This document shows, one piece after another, positions 40,629-50,746 of a DNA stretch of 64,000 bases (within the stretch, counting starts at the first letter, position 1; every line of letters starts with the position of its first letter). Source of the stretch: a virus; the IMG/VR virus record IMGVR_UViG_3300046804_004438, positions 46,387-110,386 of that record. The stretch is one strand, 5' to 3'. The translations under genes were made by a program, and so were the position numbers. The notes below the pieces were generated by a model. It was not told the DNA's origin and ran no database searches. It saw only the letters and a list, made by a program, of their open reading frames with translations.

Positions 40629-40990
40629 TATGCATCTCTCGAAATATAATGCATACGAACTTTCTCAGGCTTAAAATACTTATCTACCGTTTCAATTACT
40701 GTATCATTATTGAATGGCTTACATGAAAACACATCAATATAGAAGTTACCATTTGCTTCTACAAAATGACCTGTAATATTTGATGTCTCAATCATCTGAC
40801 AAAATGATATACCAGACTTAGAAAGATCATGAGTAGCAAAACGTTCAATCCATGGCTCACCAAATGCAACCATGTCAATAGCAACTACAAGCTCCTTAAT
40901 GAACTTATATACATTTTCTTTTGAACTAATTAGTCCAACATCACCACTTGTACAATCAAGTAAAAGATGATAGCCCCATGTATCTTTCAT
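40628..40990 (-). CDS. speD: S-adenosylmethionine decarboxylase proenzyme
   Basis: Self-processing pyruvoyl enzyme that makes decarboxylated AdoMet for spermidine synthesis. 120 residues from ATG (MKDTWGYHLLLDC) with AAAGGAA upstream; the longer frame is rejected. GYHLLLDC and SGISFCQMIETSNITGHFVE followed by YIDVFSCKPF are family signatures, the serine and following residues forming the cleavage site. Relevant to polyamine supply for DNA packing. Confidence 0.88.
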   Translation of the reverse strand: MKDTWGYHLLLDCTSGDVGLISSKENVYKFIKELVVAIDMVAFGEPWIERFATHDLSKSGISFCQMIETSNITGHFVEANGNFYIDVFSCKPFNNDTVIETVDKYFKPEKVRMHYISRDA

Positions 40991-41029
40991 TCTAGTTTCC
41001 TTTTCAGGGTAAATGTAAAACATTATTTA

Positions 41030-41548
41030 TTATCCAAATTTCTTAATAGGTCTTCTGATCTCTACTACGAGGTCGACAGGATATGCAGTAATGTTTACAG
41101 ATTTGTCCTGATTGCCACCCAACAACTGAATATACTTTACTCCATTTTCAGTATAATAGCTATGAAAAAATGCAACATGCCTTCCACTTCCACCAGTTCT
41201 TTTTACCAAAACAATATCACCTGGTTGTGGCTGATTTACTTTCATTCCATAGTTATGATAACTGGCAGCGGAAAGATTGTCGGTAGAATAATAACCAGCT
41301 TTTTCTAAAACAAAATTAATAAACCCTGCACACCAAGGTACTTGCACAGGGTCTACATCCAAGAGCTGTTTTAACTCTTTTCTATTTTTATTAGCATTGT
41401 AGCCATCATAATCCATGGCTATCTTCATTATATCTCCTCCCTTTGATCCTTGAAACATACCATTAAAGTCAACAGACATAGTAAGCTCAAAGGCAACTAC
41501 CTTGAAAGGAAACAGACATAGAAGAGCAATTGCTAATATTTTTTTCAT
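41030..41548 (-). CDS. Secreted cell-wall amidase/peptidase (TIGR02594-like)
   Basis: 172 residues: signal peptide (cleavage near VVA), then a papain-like (NlpC/CHAP-type) domain with PWCAGFINFVLEKAGY (catalytic Cys), GDIVLVKRTGGSGRHVAFFHSY (catalytic His) and LLGGNQDKSVNI. Probable endolysin or lysis-assisting hydrolase. Overlaps the transglycosylase gene by 4 bp. Confidence 0.82.
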   Translation of the reverse strand: MKKILAIALLCLFPFKVVAFELTMSVDFNGMFQGSKGGDIMKIAMDYDGYNANKNRKELKQLLDVDPVQVPWCAGFINFVLEKAGYYSTDNLSAASYHNYGMKVNQPQPGDIVLVKRTGGSGRHVAFFHSYYTENGVKYIQLLGGNQDKSVNITAYPVDLVVEIRRPIKKFG

Positions 41549-41994
41549 TGTAGATGGGTAAGCATTTTTCTGCAGTATGCGGTCTTGTTTGATCTAGGGA
41601 TCTGACCACTGCTATAAAACGATGCTGCTTTGCAGATATCGTTGTTGGTTCTATCTAAAGCATAACGAAGATATGCCATGCTATACTCTAAGTTTACTTC
41701 AGGCTTATAAAGTTCAGTACACTTACCCACAAACCCCTCCGTCTTCGCAGTCTTGCAACGAATCTGGCCTAGACCAATCTCTCCAAGCTTGCCTGTGACA
41801 GTGGGATCATAATTAGATTCCAGACTAACAATAGCATGCGCCAAGTCGTTTGGAACTTTATGTCTTTCTGCGATTATATCTACTAGTAATTTTATATCTT
41901 GTATATTGTACGATGTATTTTTCGGTTTATCAACGGCGTATGATGCAGAAGACATACTAACCCCTATAACGAGGGCTAATAGTACTTTCTTCAT
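41545..41994 (-). CDS. Lytic transglycosylase (SLT domain)
   Basis: 149 residues from ATG (MKKVLLALVIGVSMSSASYA) with AAGGAAG upstream; signal peptide. Catalytic Glu in VSLESNYDPTVTGKLGEIGLGQI, then YSMAYLRYALDRT. Cleaves peptidoglycan glycan strands. Paired with the amidase, so the two act on the wall together. Confidence 0.82.
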   Translation of the reverse strand: MKKVLLALVIGVSMSSASYAVDKPKNTSYNIQDIKLLVDIIAERHKVPNDLAHAIVSLESNYDPTVTGKLGEIGLGQIRCKTAKTEGFVGKCTELYKPEVNLEYSMAYLRYALDRTNNDICKAASFYSSGQIPRSNKTAYCRKMLTHLQ

Positions 41995-42077
41995 TTTTCT
42001 TCCTTGGGTTGACATTAGGATACTCTCCCAATGCTTCTTGTGCCGGAAGGGCACAATAGAATATTTATTCTATTTGA

Positions 42078-42845
42078 TTATTGTAAATTAGTCCACTGCT
42101 TTTTATCTGGATCTGTATTTTCCAGTACCTTTAGATCACCTGGGATCATAGGACTAAAGTCAATCTTTGTTTCCTGCTCAATTTTTTGCACAGAAACCAC
42201 ATACTTAGGAAGGTCTTTTACTTCCAACTTCTCATTTGGGAATATAAAACCAATCATCTTTTTATTAGTTGGATCTATAACAATTTTGAATAGTCTTGTT
42301 GGCACTGCTACTTTGTTAGGACCAATAGTCTTATATCCGTTGTCATAGATTGATCCCTGAATCACATAAAGATCTGCACCCTTGACAACCCAGTCTCTCA
42401 CAAATACTTCCAACTGTTTCCATATTCCTCTGTTATTGCCAGGATTCTGAGGAACCATGTTAGAAAGAAGAAATGATTCAGACATTGCTTGTTTGTTGGC
42501 ACCATTGTTGGCAGCAGGACTCATATGACCTCGATCGTAACCAGCACTATTGTAGTCTTGTAGAGTTGATTGAAATTCTGGTTTAATTTCCGGATCTGGT
42601 CTGAAATCTTCTGTGCGAGGTTCTTCACCAATACGAGTCTTAGATACATGTTCGGCAACATAGAGAGGATTTTTATATACTGTACTATATGCTACAGCAT
42701 AACCTGCACGACAAAGATACTGTATGTTTTCCTTTACAAGAGGAACTGGTGCACCCCATTGTACATGTTGTGGGCATTTATCATCAATAGGATTAGCAAA
42801 TGCTAATGTTGGAAAAAATAGTAAAGCTAATAATAACTTTTTCAT
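42078..42845 (-). CDS. Secreted DNA/RNA non-specific endonuclease
   Basis: 255 residues: signal peptide (FPTLAFA) and NUC1/EndA-type beta-beta-alpha metal domain with catalytic DRGHMSPAANN (His107) and metal Asn in NNRGIW. Exported to the periplasm, where it could scavenge nucleotides or cut DNA of competing phages. In the lysis and envelope gene block. Confidence 0.88.
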   Translation of the reverse strand: MKKLLLALLFFPTLAFANPIDDKCPQHVQWGAPVPLVKENIQYLCRAGYAVAYSTVYKNPLYVAEHVSKTRIGEEPRTEDFRPDPEIKPEFQSTLQDYNSAGYDRGHMSPAANNGANKQAMSESFLLSNMVPQNPGNNRGIWKQLEVFVRDWVVKGADLYVIQGSIYDNGYKTIGPNKVAVPTRLFKIVIDPTNKKMIGFIFPNEKLEVKDLPKYVVSVQKIEQETKIDFSPMIPGDLKVLENTDPDKKQWTNLQ

Positions 42846-42855
42846 TCTGTATTCC

Positions 42856-43890
42856 TTATGTAACGAGCCAATCTGGTCGACTCAATGTCCAATCAACAAC
42901 TTGTTTTATTCGTTCAGTCAATTCAATTTTTGGTTCCCAACCCATTGCCTTCATTCTCTCTCCACTCAGTGCATATCTGAGATCGTGACCAGGACGAGAA
43001 GAATGGAAGTCAACTAATTCATACTTTAATTCTTTGCCCTGAGCATCAGCAATAATTTGAGCCAGCTGTAGATTATTTATTTCTTGTTTTCCAACGATGT
43101 TAAACTTAGGACACTTAACACCAGATGTAGAAGTATCGTTAGGATCATTGTTTGTTTCTGCATTATTAATCAAAAACATAATAGCATCAGCAACATCTAC
43201 AGCATGTATGTAGTGTCTGCTTCCTGGAATTGTTCTGGATGCATCAGAATGTACTGTGATAGTCTCACCATCTCTGATTTTCTTGATACATTTTGGAATA
43301 TACTTCTCTGGATGCTGTCTTTCACCAAACACATTCATCGTATGTGTAACTATGATAGGAAGTTTGTATGTATTGTGGTATGCAACTGCCAACTCTTCAC
43401 CACCTGCTTTGGTTGCAGAATATGGATTGGTTGAATTGTAACGATCGTATTCATCATAATTGACACCGTGTGGTGCAGGACCAAATACTTCGTCTGTTGA
43501 GAAGTAAATAAACTTTTCTAATGATCCATTACAACTGCGTGCATATTCTAAAATATTACATGTTGCCACAACATTATCAAGAACAAACTCCATGGGATAA
43601 TCAATAGAGCGATCGACATGACTACCAGCGGCAAGATGAACGACAATATCGATTGGCCCAATACGAGAAGCAGTAAGAGGAGTAATTGCTGCCTTAAGGT
43701 CATGATATACAATCCTCACTCTGTGTTTGTTAGGATTATCTTTTACTAGATCATGAAGACGATTCAAGTTACCAGAAAAATCTAAACGATCTAATGTTAC
43801 AATATTCCAATCTGTATTATTAAGAAAATAATTTACAACATGATGTGCAACAAATCCTGCACCACCAGTAATCAAAACATTTTTACTCAT
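42856..43890 (-). CDS. dTDP-glucose 4,6-dehydratase-like (RmlB family)
   Basis: Short-chain dehydrogenase fold, 344 residues. NAD site ITGGAGFVAHHV, VHLAAGSHVDRSID (RmlB signature), FSTDEVFGPAP and catalytic NPYSATKAGGEE (Tyr and Lys). First enzyme for deoxysugar synthesis. One-bp overlap with the methyltransferase gene. Start of the glycan cluster. Confidence 0.88.
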   Translation of the reverse strand: MSKNVLITGGAGFVAHHVVNYFLNNTDWNIVTLDRLDFSGNLNRLHDLVKDNPNKHRVRIVYHDLKAAITPLTASRIGPIDIVVHLAAGSHVDRSIDYPMEFVLDNVVATCNILEYARSCNGSLEKFIYFSTDEVFGPAPHGVNYDEYDRYNSTNPYSATKAGGEELAVAYHNTYKLPIIVTHTMNVFGERQHPEKYIPKCIKKIRDGETITVHSDASRTIPGSRHYIHAVDVADAIMFLINNAETNNDPNDTSTSGVKCPKFNIVGKQEINNLQLAQIIADAQGKELKYELVDFHSSRPGHDLRYALSGERMKAMGWEPKIELTERIKQVVDWTLSRPDWLVT

Positions 43891-44474
43891 TATTTTTCAA
43901 CCTTATATAACCAACTGTCCCAACCACCAGATTCATAAACTTTAATATTTTGTTTACCTAATATTTCATTTACTGCTAGATATACACCATGATCTGCATG
44001 TCCTGGTGTACTTACATAATCATGTCCTCCAATAGAGCCACCTTTTTTAATTTTAGGTAGCCAAGCTAATATATCTGCTTTTACATTTTCATATTTGTGA
44101 GAAGCATCTATAAAAACAAAATCAACTGATCCATCTTCAAATAATGTAGAAGCTTCAACACTATCATTAATTATAGTCGTCAAGTAATCAGAAATAGGAT
44201 CTGTGTTTATTGTATATTCATTATATAACATACCATCTAAAACAGATTGATCATTGACCATATGTTCGTCTGGAGAACCTTCGAAAGTATCTACACCATA
44301 AAATTTAATATTTTTATTTCTGTTTATACCTTCAACAACAGCATAACTTATAGATTTACCCTTCCATACTCCAACTTCCACAAATATAGAATTGTCTGTG
44401 ATATTGTCTAACACATCATTATATAATTGTTCAAAATTAAAGAAACCTGGAACGGTATGGAAGAAATGTTCCAT
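43890..44474 (-). CDS. SAM-dependent methyltransferase (MTase_24-like)
   Basis: 194 residues from ATG ([20 protein letters not shown]); longer start rejected because it overlaps the next gene. Class I motifs [31 protein letters not shown] and [17 protein letters not shown]. Family acts on sugars or O-antigen precursors; target inferred from context. Confidence 0.78.
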   Translation of the reverse strand: MEHFFHTVPGFFNFEQLYNDVLDNITDNSIFVEVGVWKGKSISYAVVEGINRNKNIKFYGVDTFEGSPDEHMVNDQSVLDGMLYNEYTINTDPISDYLTTIINDSVEASTLFEDGSVDFVFIDASHKYENVKADILAWLPKIKKGGSIGGHDYVSTPGHADHGVYLAVNEILGKQNIKVYESGGWDSWLYKVEK

Positions 44475-44476
44475 AT

Positions 44477-45088
44477 CTATTCGCCTATAATGAATGCATT
44501 TCCAAATTGGTGTGTCTTGGTCCAATTGCCTTTGAGATGTCCCATCTGATAATCAAAGAACTTAATCTTAAATCCAGCATCACCCAATGCTTTCAACCAG
44601 AACTCTTCTGGCTCTCTAATCACATGGGTTACATCCATCTCATATTGTCGAATACGAAACTTCTTATTGTCTCCCAATGGTACAGCAACAAGAATATTTC
44701 TACAACGAATACGAAATGCTTTCAATATACTTGGTAGCACATCATATGGCACATGCTCTAGAACATCCTTTGCCATGATTAAATCGTAGTTGCCTTTAAT
44801 ATCATCTACACTATTAATAATGCTAAGATAGTCTTTTACTTCTGGCATACCTGCATTAACAGCATAATCTGAAATATCAACACCGTATGCTTCTTTACCA
44901 AGAAGTCTCATTGCATATACCATAAAACCCTTTGCACAACCAAAATCTAGTACAGTCTCAAAATTAATCTTTTCAATAATTGAAGTCGCTTCACGAATAG
45001 TACGCTCAGGCATCCAGCGATAGTTTTCATAACCACTGATGTGATTATTAATACCATCCTCATAATATTTCTCATCAAATATATTCAT
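44477..45088 (-). CDS. Class I methyltransferase
   Basis: 203 residues. SAM site [19 protein letters not shown], then [13 protein letters not shown] and [13 protein letters not shown]. Lies between the other methyltransferase and the radical SAM gene; probably modifies a sugar made by the cluster. Confidence 0.82.
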   Translation of the reverse strand: MNIFDEKYYEDGINNHISGYENYRWMPERTIREATSIIEKINFETVLDFGCAKGFMVYAMRLLGKEAYGVDISDYAVNAGMPEVKDYLSIINSVDDIKGNYDLIMAKDVLEHVPYDVLPSILKAFRIRCRNILVAVPLGDNKKFRIRQYEMDVTHVIREPEEFWLKALGDAGFKIKFFDYQMGHLKGNWTKTHQFGNAFIIGE

Positions 45089-45100
45089 AATAAAATCCTT

Positions 45101-46192
45101 TTACGCAAATTCGTTATGTCTTGTCTCTGTTACGATATCATCGATCAATTCGTTCTGAAGAGCATACTTACAGAATGAGCAGTTGTGATGTCTACGCTTA
45201 TCATTGGCATCATCACCATCAATTGAATTATAATAATCTAAAATAGTATCGATGTTTGCAATCTTAAATTGTGGGTGAACCATATAACCATTTTCTGGTG
45301 CAAGTTCTGCAGAAGGGCAAACATACACATTACCGTCAGTAAACACGCAAGGCTTGACCATATGCATGTAGCAATGATCATTACGACGTGTACCTTTGAA
45401 GTTAAAATCAGAAAGGAATGCAAATTTTAGAGGACCATTTTCTGCTTCAAAATTGTTTAGAATACCACGAATCTTTTCAATATCTTTTGCAGTTTCTTTT
45501 GTATCTTTGATTGCATTAAAAGCAATACGACAAGGAATTTTCTTTTCTTCGACCCACTTGAGCATACGTATGAAGTTTTCTTCCTTGTATGTATTCTTAG
45601 AAAGTACTTTCTTACCTGCAAGCTCACTACCAGTATCTAACCACTGTCCTGTGATGTTAGGATTTGTTGATGTCTCCAATGCACCATCCCATACATATGC
45701 AGCTGAGATCTCAATGTTTGTTAGACCTTCAAATACTGAAAGGTCGTAATCATAACCTTCATCAAAGCCGTACATACCAAGACGAACCCATGATACCTTA
45801 TCCCAGTTCTTGATTTTCTTTAGACGTGAACCATTGGTGACGATACCAATTTTGATACCTTTTGCATGAATGTAGTCAATCATGAAGTTGAGATCGGGAT
45901 GGAGAGTAGGTTCACCACCACCAGTGAATTCCATACCAAGAACACCAAGTTCATGAAACTGATCAACAGCTTTCATCATTTGTTCTTTGGTAAGCATTTC
46001 TTTTAGGTTACGGTTTGCAAAGCAACAGAATGAGCAAGTCAAGTTACATGGATTACATGGCGACATGTGAAACATTACTGGCTTTGGTCTACCACCTTTT
46101 TGGATAATAGAAAGCCTATCCATGTGCTTGAGAAGCTTGACATGATTACTTGTGTAGCTTCTGCCTTGAACTTTGGTTTCCATCTCATGCAT
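45101..46192 (-). CDS. Radical SAM enzyme (SPASM-type)
   Basis: 363 residues. Fe-S motif CNLTCSFC (CxxxCxxC), FTGGGEPTLHPD (GGE, SAM binding), and a C-terminal Cys set (CPSAELAP ... CSFCKYALQ) for an auxiliary cluster. Members modify peptides or sugars. AGGA lies upstream of ATG. Within the glycan cluster. Confidence 0.85.
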   Translation of the reverse strand: MHEMETKVQGRSYTSNHVKLLKHMDRLSIIQKGGRPKPVMFHMSPCNPCNLTCSFCCFANRNLKEMLTKEQMMKAVDQFHELGVLGMEFTGGGEPTLHPDLNFMIDYIHAKGIKIGIVTNGSRLKKIKNWDKVSWVRLGMYGFDEGYDYDLSVFEGLTNIEISAAYVWDGALETSTNPNITGQWLDTGSELAGKKVLSKNTYKEENFIRMLKWVEEKKIPCRIAFNAIKDTKETAKDIEKIRGILNNFEAENGPLKFAFLSDFNFKGTRRNDHCYMHMVKPCVFTDGNVYVCPSAELAPENGYMVHPQFKIANIDTILDYYNSIDGDDANDKRRHHNCSFCKYALQNELIDDIVTETRHNEFA

Positions 46193-46204
46193 AATTTATT
46201 TTCC

Positions 46205-46819
46205 TTATTGTTTAACCCAATACCAGACATTGTCTCGGCATGTTGCAATTGGAGGATAATTACCTTCTGATCTAAATTTATTTAGAGCAGAATTTACTGC
46301 CTGCATTCCATAATCATGGCCTGAAAAAATTCCACCTTTTCTCACTTTAGGATAGAAATTTTTACAATCTCTGTATACAGATTCTTCTGAATGATCTCCA
46401 TCTATAAAAATATAATCTAAAGATTCATCGGGATAATCACCTAGAATGTTTTCACATCTATCTTTGATAAGTAAAATTCTACCTTCAAATTGTTTTGTAT
46501 TTTCAATAGCTGCTTGATGTTGTGCTGACAGAATATCTTCACCAACAAAAGTATTCCAATCCTGAAAAGGAATATATGGATCTACTCCAATCAGATGAAG
46601 ATTGGGTATATTGCTTAAAAAATTATAAATGTTCCATCCACTAGCTACTCCTATTTCCATTCCAACTATTGGAGTGTTAATATCAGGGGATAGTTGTTTA
46701 ACAACATTAATCAAATCAGGAGCAGAAAAATATTTTTTACTTTCCCATTCATTTCTATCTATAAGTTCAGAAATCAACCAAGGATAAAGTTCTGATGTAG
46801 GGTTGTCTATCACACTCAT
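46205..46819 (-). CDS. SAM-dependent methyltransferase (MTase_24-like)
   Basis: 204 residues. GMEIGVASGWNIYNFLS, LIGVDPYIPFQD and YIFIDGDHSEESVYRDC. Same family as the gene at 43890 but with only general similarity; second copy suggests two distinct methylation steps. Confidence 0.75.
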   Translation of the reverse strand: MSVIDNPTSELYPWLISELIDRNEWESKKYFSAPDLINVVKQLSPDINTPIVGMEIGVASGWNIYNFLSNIPNLHLIGVDPYIPFQDWNTFVGEDILSAQHQAAIENTKQFEGRILLIKDRCENILGDYPDESLDYIFIDGDHSEESVYRDCKNFYPKVRKGGIFSGHDYGMQAVNSALNKFRSEGNYPPIATCRDNVWYWVKQ

Positions 46820-46821
46820 TA

Positions 46822-47610
46822 TTAGCTTGTCCTGTAAATAAAATAATTGGGTTGATGATTTGGATTATCAACATAACCATAAATCATGAATTGTCTTTGA
46901 AAAGGTCCAGTATCGATGTCGTATTGGTGCTTCATGAACTTAGGAAATATATCATTTAAAATATGATTCATTTCCTGTTCTGCTTCTGTTCTATCATAGT
47001 AGCTTGGAATGTATCCATAAAAAGAAGCAGGAGGATGAAACATTGTTCTGTCATGAACAATCATAGACTTTTCATTCAATATTGTCGATAAAATTAGATC
47101 TAATCCATAACCAGACTTACATACATGAAACTTATAGAATTCTAAAAAAGTAGGAATTAATGAAGTATGGATGAATGGTCCCATCCCTTCATTAAAGTTA
47201 GTCACAGTAAGAATTTTGGACGGATCATTACCAACTATTTGATGAGTATACTCTGAAGATGGATGAACAGACAACTGAAATAATTTGATATTGTTTTCCC
47301 TTGCAAGGTCTAGTCCATGATTAATACTTTCAATATCAGTTATCATGTCATCATCAAAGAACCCAATATATTCATATTGTGTATAATCAATAGAATTTAA
47401 AAACTGATATGCAAGTTCCCATTTGAATCCTTTTGCCTTAACCAAATAATCATATGTGTTAGGTTCAATTTCTATTTCATCTTTATATTGGTACACATAC
47501 GTTTCATATTGTCTCTCTGGCTTCGTATATCTCCAATGATTTTCTTTGTCATACAAATCAGGATGGTTGTATACGGGGATGCCAACTGGAACAAAGATGG
47601 CACTCTTCAT
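46822..47610 (-). CDS. GT-A type glycosyltransferase-like protein
   Basis: 262 residues. IGFFDDDMITD is a DxD-like metal site; HQIVGNDPSKILTVTNF and SGYGLDLILSTIL (aspartate) resemble DUF707-type transferases. Catalytic assignment is tentative. Overlaps the epimerase by 4 bp. Confidence 0.55.
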   Translation of the reverse strand: MKSAIFVPVGIPVYNHPDLYDKENHWRYTKPERQYETYVYQYKDEIEIEPNTYDYLVKAKGFKWELAYQFLNSIDYTQYEYIGFFDDDMITDIESINHGLDLARENNIKLFQLSVHPSSEYTHQIVGNDPSKILTVTNFNEGMGPFIHTSLIPTFLEFYKFHVCKSGYGLDLILSTILNEKSMIVHDRTMFHPPASFYGYIPSYYDRTEAEQEMNHILNDIFPKFMKHQYDIDTGPFQRQFMIYGYVDNPNHQPNYFIYRTS

Positions 47611-48509
47611 TGCCTATTTTCCCTAATATAATCTGCAATGAAATATTCTGGTGACCAACCTAACAAATTCTTAGCTTTGGAAATATCTGCTAATGTTACT
47701 TTAGCTTCACCAACTCTTGGTTCTATCATAACTTGATTGGATGATATCATATCAGCTAATTCTTTGACGGAATGATTTGTACCTGTTCCAATATTAATCA
47801 GTTCGCCGTGAACTTTACTTTCCATTGCTAAGATGTTTGCTCTTACTACATCATAGACATGAGTAAAGTCTCTTCTTTGATTTCCATCAGGAACAATTGT
47901 AAGAGGTACACCTGCTTTGTATTGTCTTAGAAACAAACCTACAACAGGTGCATATGGACCTTTTAATGGTTCTCTTGGTCCATATACATTAAAATATCTA
48001 AACCATAATGTTCTCAGACCAAACAAATCATTGTACATCTTGCAAAGCTTTTCACCTGATACCTTTGCAACAGAATATGGATTGAGACAATCATCTTGCA
48101 TTTCTTCATTAAGAGGAGGATCATTTTTTAAACCATATCCAGAAGATGTGGAAGAATATATAACCTTCCTTACACCAGCCTCACGTGAACATTGCAGGAC
48201 TACACCTGTACCATATGTGTTAGTTCTGATGGCAAGGAGAGGATTGTTAATTGCAGGTTGTATTCTTGACTCTGCTGCACAATGAAATACAGTATCCACT
48301 CCATTGTATAATTTTCTTGTAGCATCATAGTCAGCAATGTCTGCCATAACATACTTTGCATTATCATTGTAATAAAACTGATCATGAACTGTTGCACTTT
48401 CATTATCAATTACAATAACATCATAACCAAGATCAATTAATCTATCGACAAGATGTGAGCCAATAAATCCTGCTCCACCTGTTACCAAACAAGTTTTATT
48501 ATTATGCAT
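47607..48509 (-). CDS. NAD-dependent sugar epimerase (GalE-like)
   Basis: 300 residues from ATG (MHNNKTCLVTGGAGFIGSHL); the 12-codon longer start overlaps the upstream gene. Rossmann GGAGFIGSHLVDRL, YSSTSSGYG and NPYSVAKVSGEK (Tyr, Lys), RRDFTHVYDVVRA. Produces an epimerised nucleotide sugar. Confidence 0.88.
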   Translation of the reverse strand: MHNNKTCLVTGGAGFIGSHLVDRLIDLGYDVIVIDNESATVHDQFYYNDNAKYVMADIADYDATRKLYNGVDTVFHCAAESRIQPAINNPLLAIRTNTYGTGVVLQCSREAGVRKVIYSSTSSGYGLKNDPPLNEEMQDDCLNPYSVAKVSGEKLCKMYNDLFGLRTLWFRYFNVYGPREPLKGPYAPVVGLFLRQYKAGVPLTIVPDGNQRRDFTHVYDVVRANILAMESKVHGELINIGTGTNHSVKELADMISSNQVMIEPRVGEAKVTLADISKAKNLLGWSPEYFIADYIRENRQ

Positions 48510-49356
48510 ATTTTTCACCCAATATTCTATTCCACTCTGGTACACGATTAAACTGATGTACCATCACATACTTCTCACCCTTACTGTTGTATACATGATT
48601 GCCATCAAAAATTGGTTCAGGACTCATCAAGTGAGGTCTGAATGTATGAATTTTTGAGGGATCAACAGTTGTACCACACTGGCATGCCCAGTTAGTATCA
48701 TGGTCGTTATATTTAGTTATAGACTTATAAGGTTCTAAAGTCAACATAAAATTTACACCTGCCTGATCTGGGATAGGATCAAATTTGTCTAGATGTTGAA
48801 TTGTATGAAATACAGAAAGAGAAAAGTCAACAAAAGTAGAATGTTCACCTGCCATAGAGCCAGCATTATAGATTGGTTTATCCATCATATAATCTGCAAC
48901 CATAGGATTAAATATCTTTTCTACGACACTCTTTGACCATGCTTCATTTTGATGGGTCAATGCTTCACAGCCATAATTTAATTTTTTATCGCCAAGATTA
49001 TTTTCTAGCCATTCTGAAGGATCTGTTTGAAATACAATATCTGTATCACAAGCAATAACATATCTAATATCCTTCATGTCCTTAAGAAAATACCAATAGA
49101 AGAAATGACGGGCAATGATAGATTTAATAGTAAATCCTGGCTCAAAAATAAAACCATCATTGGAAGGATTTCTAGTCTGAGATGTGAGAAAAACTTCAAT
49201 TCCATTTTGTTGGAGTTTATTGATTGTACTATCACTGATGTTAAAAGCTACAATAGCTTTTCTTCCTTTGAATCCACATCTGTTGAGAGAATTGACCCAC
49301 AATTTAATTTTATCAAATTCCCAATCTGACAATACACTAATAACCATATCTTTCAT
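48502..49356 (-). CDS. GT-A type glycosyltransferase-like protein
   Basis: 284 residues from ATG (MKDMVISVLSDWEFDK) with AAGGA upstream. Metal site CDTDIVFQTDPSEW (DxD) and MSPEPIFDGNH; resembles glycosyltransferase family proteins acting on nucleotide sugars. Overlaps the epimerase gene by 8 bp. Confidence 0.6.
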   Translation of the reverse strand: MKDMVISVLSDWEFDKIKLWVNSLNRCGFKGRKAIVAFNISDSTINKLQQNGIEVFLTSQTRNPSNDGFIFEPGFTIKSIIARHFFYWYFLKDMKDIRYVIACDTDIVFQTDPSEWLENNLGDKKLNYGCEALTHQNEAWSKSVVEKIFNPMVADYMMDKPIYNAGSMAGEHSTFVDFSLSVFHTIQHLDKFDPIPDQAGVNFMLTLEPYKSITKYNDHDTNWACQCGTTVDPSKIHTFRPHLMSPEPIFDGNHVYNSKGEKYVMVHQFNRVPEWNRILGEKYA

Positions 49357-49366
49357 AATAAAATCC

Positions 49367-50110
49367 TTATACCATTTCACCCCAGATAGCCAAGTAATCA
49401 CTTTGTTGATATTTCTTATGATCAACATGTTCTAATTTTAGAGTAGTGAATGCTAAGTAACATTCTTTGTCACTTGTCTTGAATTCTTGTCTTGCACCTT
49501 TACGAGGTTCAGGAATCTCAAACAATCTAAAATCATTTAGTGGTTTTTCTAATTCATATAAGTACATACCAAGTGGTTCATATCCAGCTTGTTTGGAAAA
49601 AACTGTTCTGAATAATTCAGGACTAAACTGATAGAATCCATGACCAGCAAAATTATTACAAGGTGTGACAACTGAAAATACGCCACCCACCTTCAACATA
49701 TTTTTAATATTGTCGGTTACCATCTTAACATCAAAGATGTGTTCCATAGTACCACAATCTAAAATATAATCAAATTTGTTATGAAGTTCTTCCGATACAG
49801 GAAGATTGAGATCGTGTATTATTGTAGCATTCTCATAAGGAGAATAGTCCATAGTATCTACTGATTCAGCACCAAGTAAACGAAATAATTTTTCTGTATG
49901 ACCGTCACCATCAACAACAGTTTCCTCTACAGTAAAATCTATTTCATATTTTTTAAATAATTCTGTGCTTACTATTGCCTTACGACCATCTGCATCGGCC
50001 CATGATCCAGCATAATGTAAACCTTGTCTACCTATCTGTAAACAAGTTTTTCCTTTAATAAATTCTTTGTAAGCTAAAACGTGATTCAAACCAGAAAGAT
50101 CAATAGCCAT
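49367..50110 (-). CDS. Class I methyltransferase
   Basis: 247 residues from ATG (MAIDLSGLNHVLAYKEF) with GAGG upstream. DYILDCGTMEHIFDV, then MVTDNIKNMLKVGGVFSVVTP and NNFAGHGFYQFSPEL match sugar/LPS methyltransferases. The N-terminal SAM-binding glycine motif is weak, so activity is less certain. Confidence 0.65.
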   Translation of the reverse strand: MAIDLSGLNHVLAYKEFIKGKTCLQIGRQGLHYAGSWADADGRKAIVSTELFKKYEIDFTVEETVVDGDGHTEKLFRLLGAESVDTMDYSPYENATIIHDLNLPVSEELHNKFDYILDCGTMEHIFDVKMVTDNIKNMLKVGGVFSVVTPCNNFAGHGFYQFSPELFRTVFSKQAGYEPLGMYLYELEKPLNDFRLFEIPEPRKGARQEFKTSDKECYLAFTTLKLEHVDHKKYQQSDYLAIWGEMV

Positions 50111-50122
50111 AATAAACCTCAT

Positions 50123-50152
50123 AATAAAAAAGAGGGTGCTAGAGCACCCTCT
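50123..50152 (-). terminator. Intrinsic terminator after yhhQ
   Basis: AGAGGGTGCT-ct-AGCACCCTCT perfect 10-bp stem followed by a T-rich run on the minus strand, between yhhQ and the methyltransferase gene. Confidence 0.82.
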
Positions 50153-50167
50153 GCATAGTATTATTTA

Positions 50168-50746
50168 TCAGTCTTGTTGAACACGCTTTTGTAAGTAGTT
50201 CAAGAGGATACCATATGTTGGAAGAATAATTACAAGACTTACTATAATCTTGAATACTACGTCTGCGTTAGCAACTGCAAGCCAGTTAGCAGCCATATAT
50301 TCATTTGCACCATTATGGAATGCAGTACCAAAGAACACGTAGGTATCTACAATGTTTGATATAATGCTTGCAGCAAATGGAGCAGCCCACCATACCGTAA
50401 ACTTTTCACGAATACGTTGGAATACAGTAACGTCAAACAACTGTCCAATCAAATATGCAAATGCAGATGCAAAACCAATCCGCCACTCAGAAATCAAACC
50501 GCTAACAATGATAGCAGGAATAAATGCAAGAGCAACTACTGCACGTGCCTGATGCTTATTAGTCAAACGAACTGTCAAGTCAGTTGCAACGAGTACTAAT
50601 GGAAATGTAAACATTGCCCATGCTGCCTTGATTCCAAAAATTTCTAATGGAAACTGGACAATATAGTTAGACAATGCAATAATAAAGACGTGTACTAGCA
50701 TTAACTTCAATGCTAGGTTTTTATTTACTTCTGATAGATTAATCAT
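50168..50746 (-). CDS. yhhQ: Queuosine precursor transporter YhhQ-like
   Basis: 192 residues with about six transmembrane helices. The family pattern is clear: [48 protein letters not shown] and [17 protein letters not shown]. Imports preQ0/preQ1, made into queuosine in tRNA or 7-deazaguanine DNA bases. Overlaps guaC by 4 bp, so co-translated. No tgt, DpdA or queC-E is in the window. Confidence 0.88.
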   Translation of the reverse strand: MINLSEVNKNLALKLMLVHVFIIALSNYIVQFPLEIFGIKAAWAMFTFPLVLVATDLTVRLTNKHQARAVVALAFIPAIIVSGLISEWRIGFASAFAYLIGQLFDVTVFQRIREKFTVWWAAPFAASIISNIVDTYVFFGTAFHNGANEYMAANWLAVANADVVFKIIVSLVIILPTYGILLNYLQKRVQQD

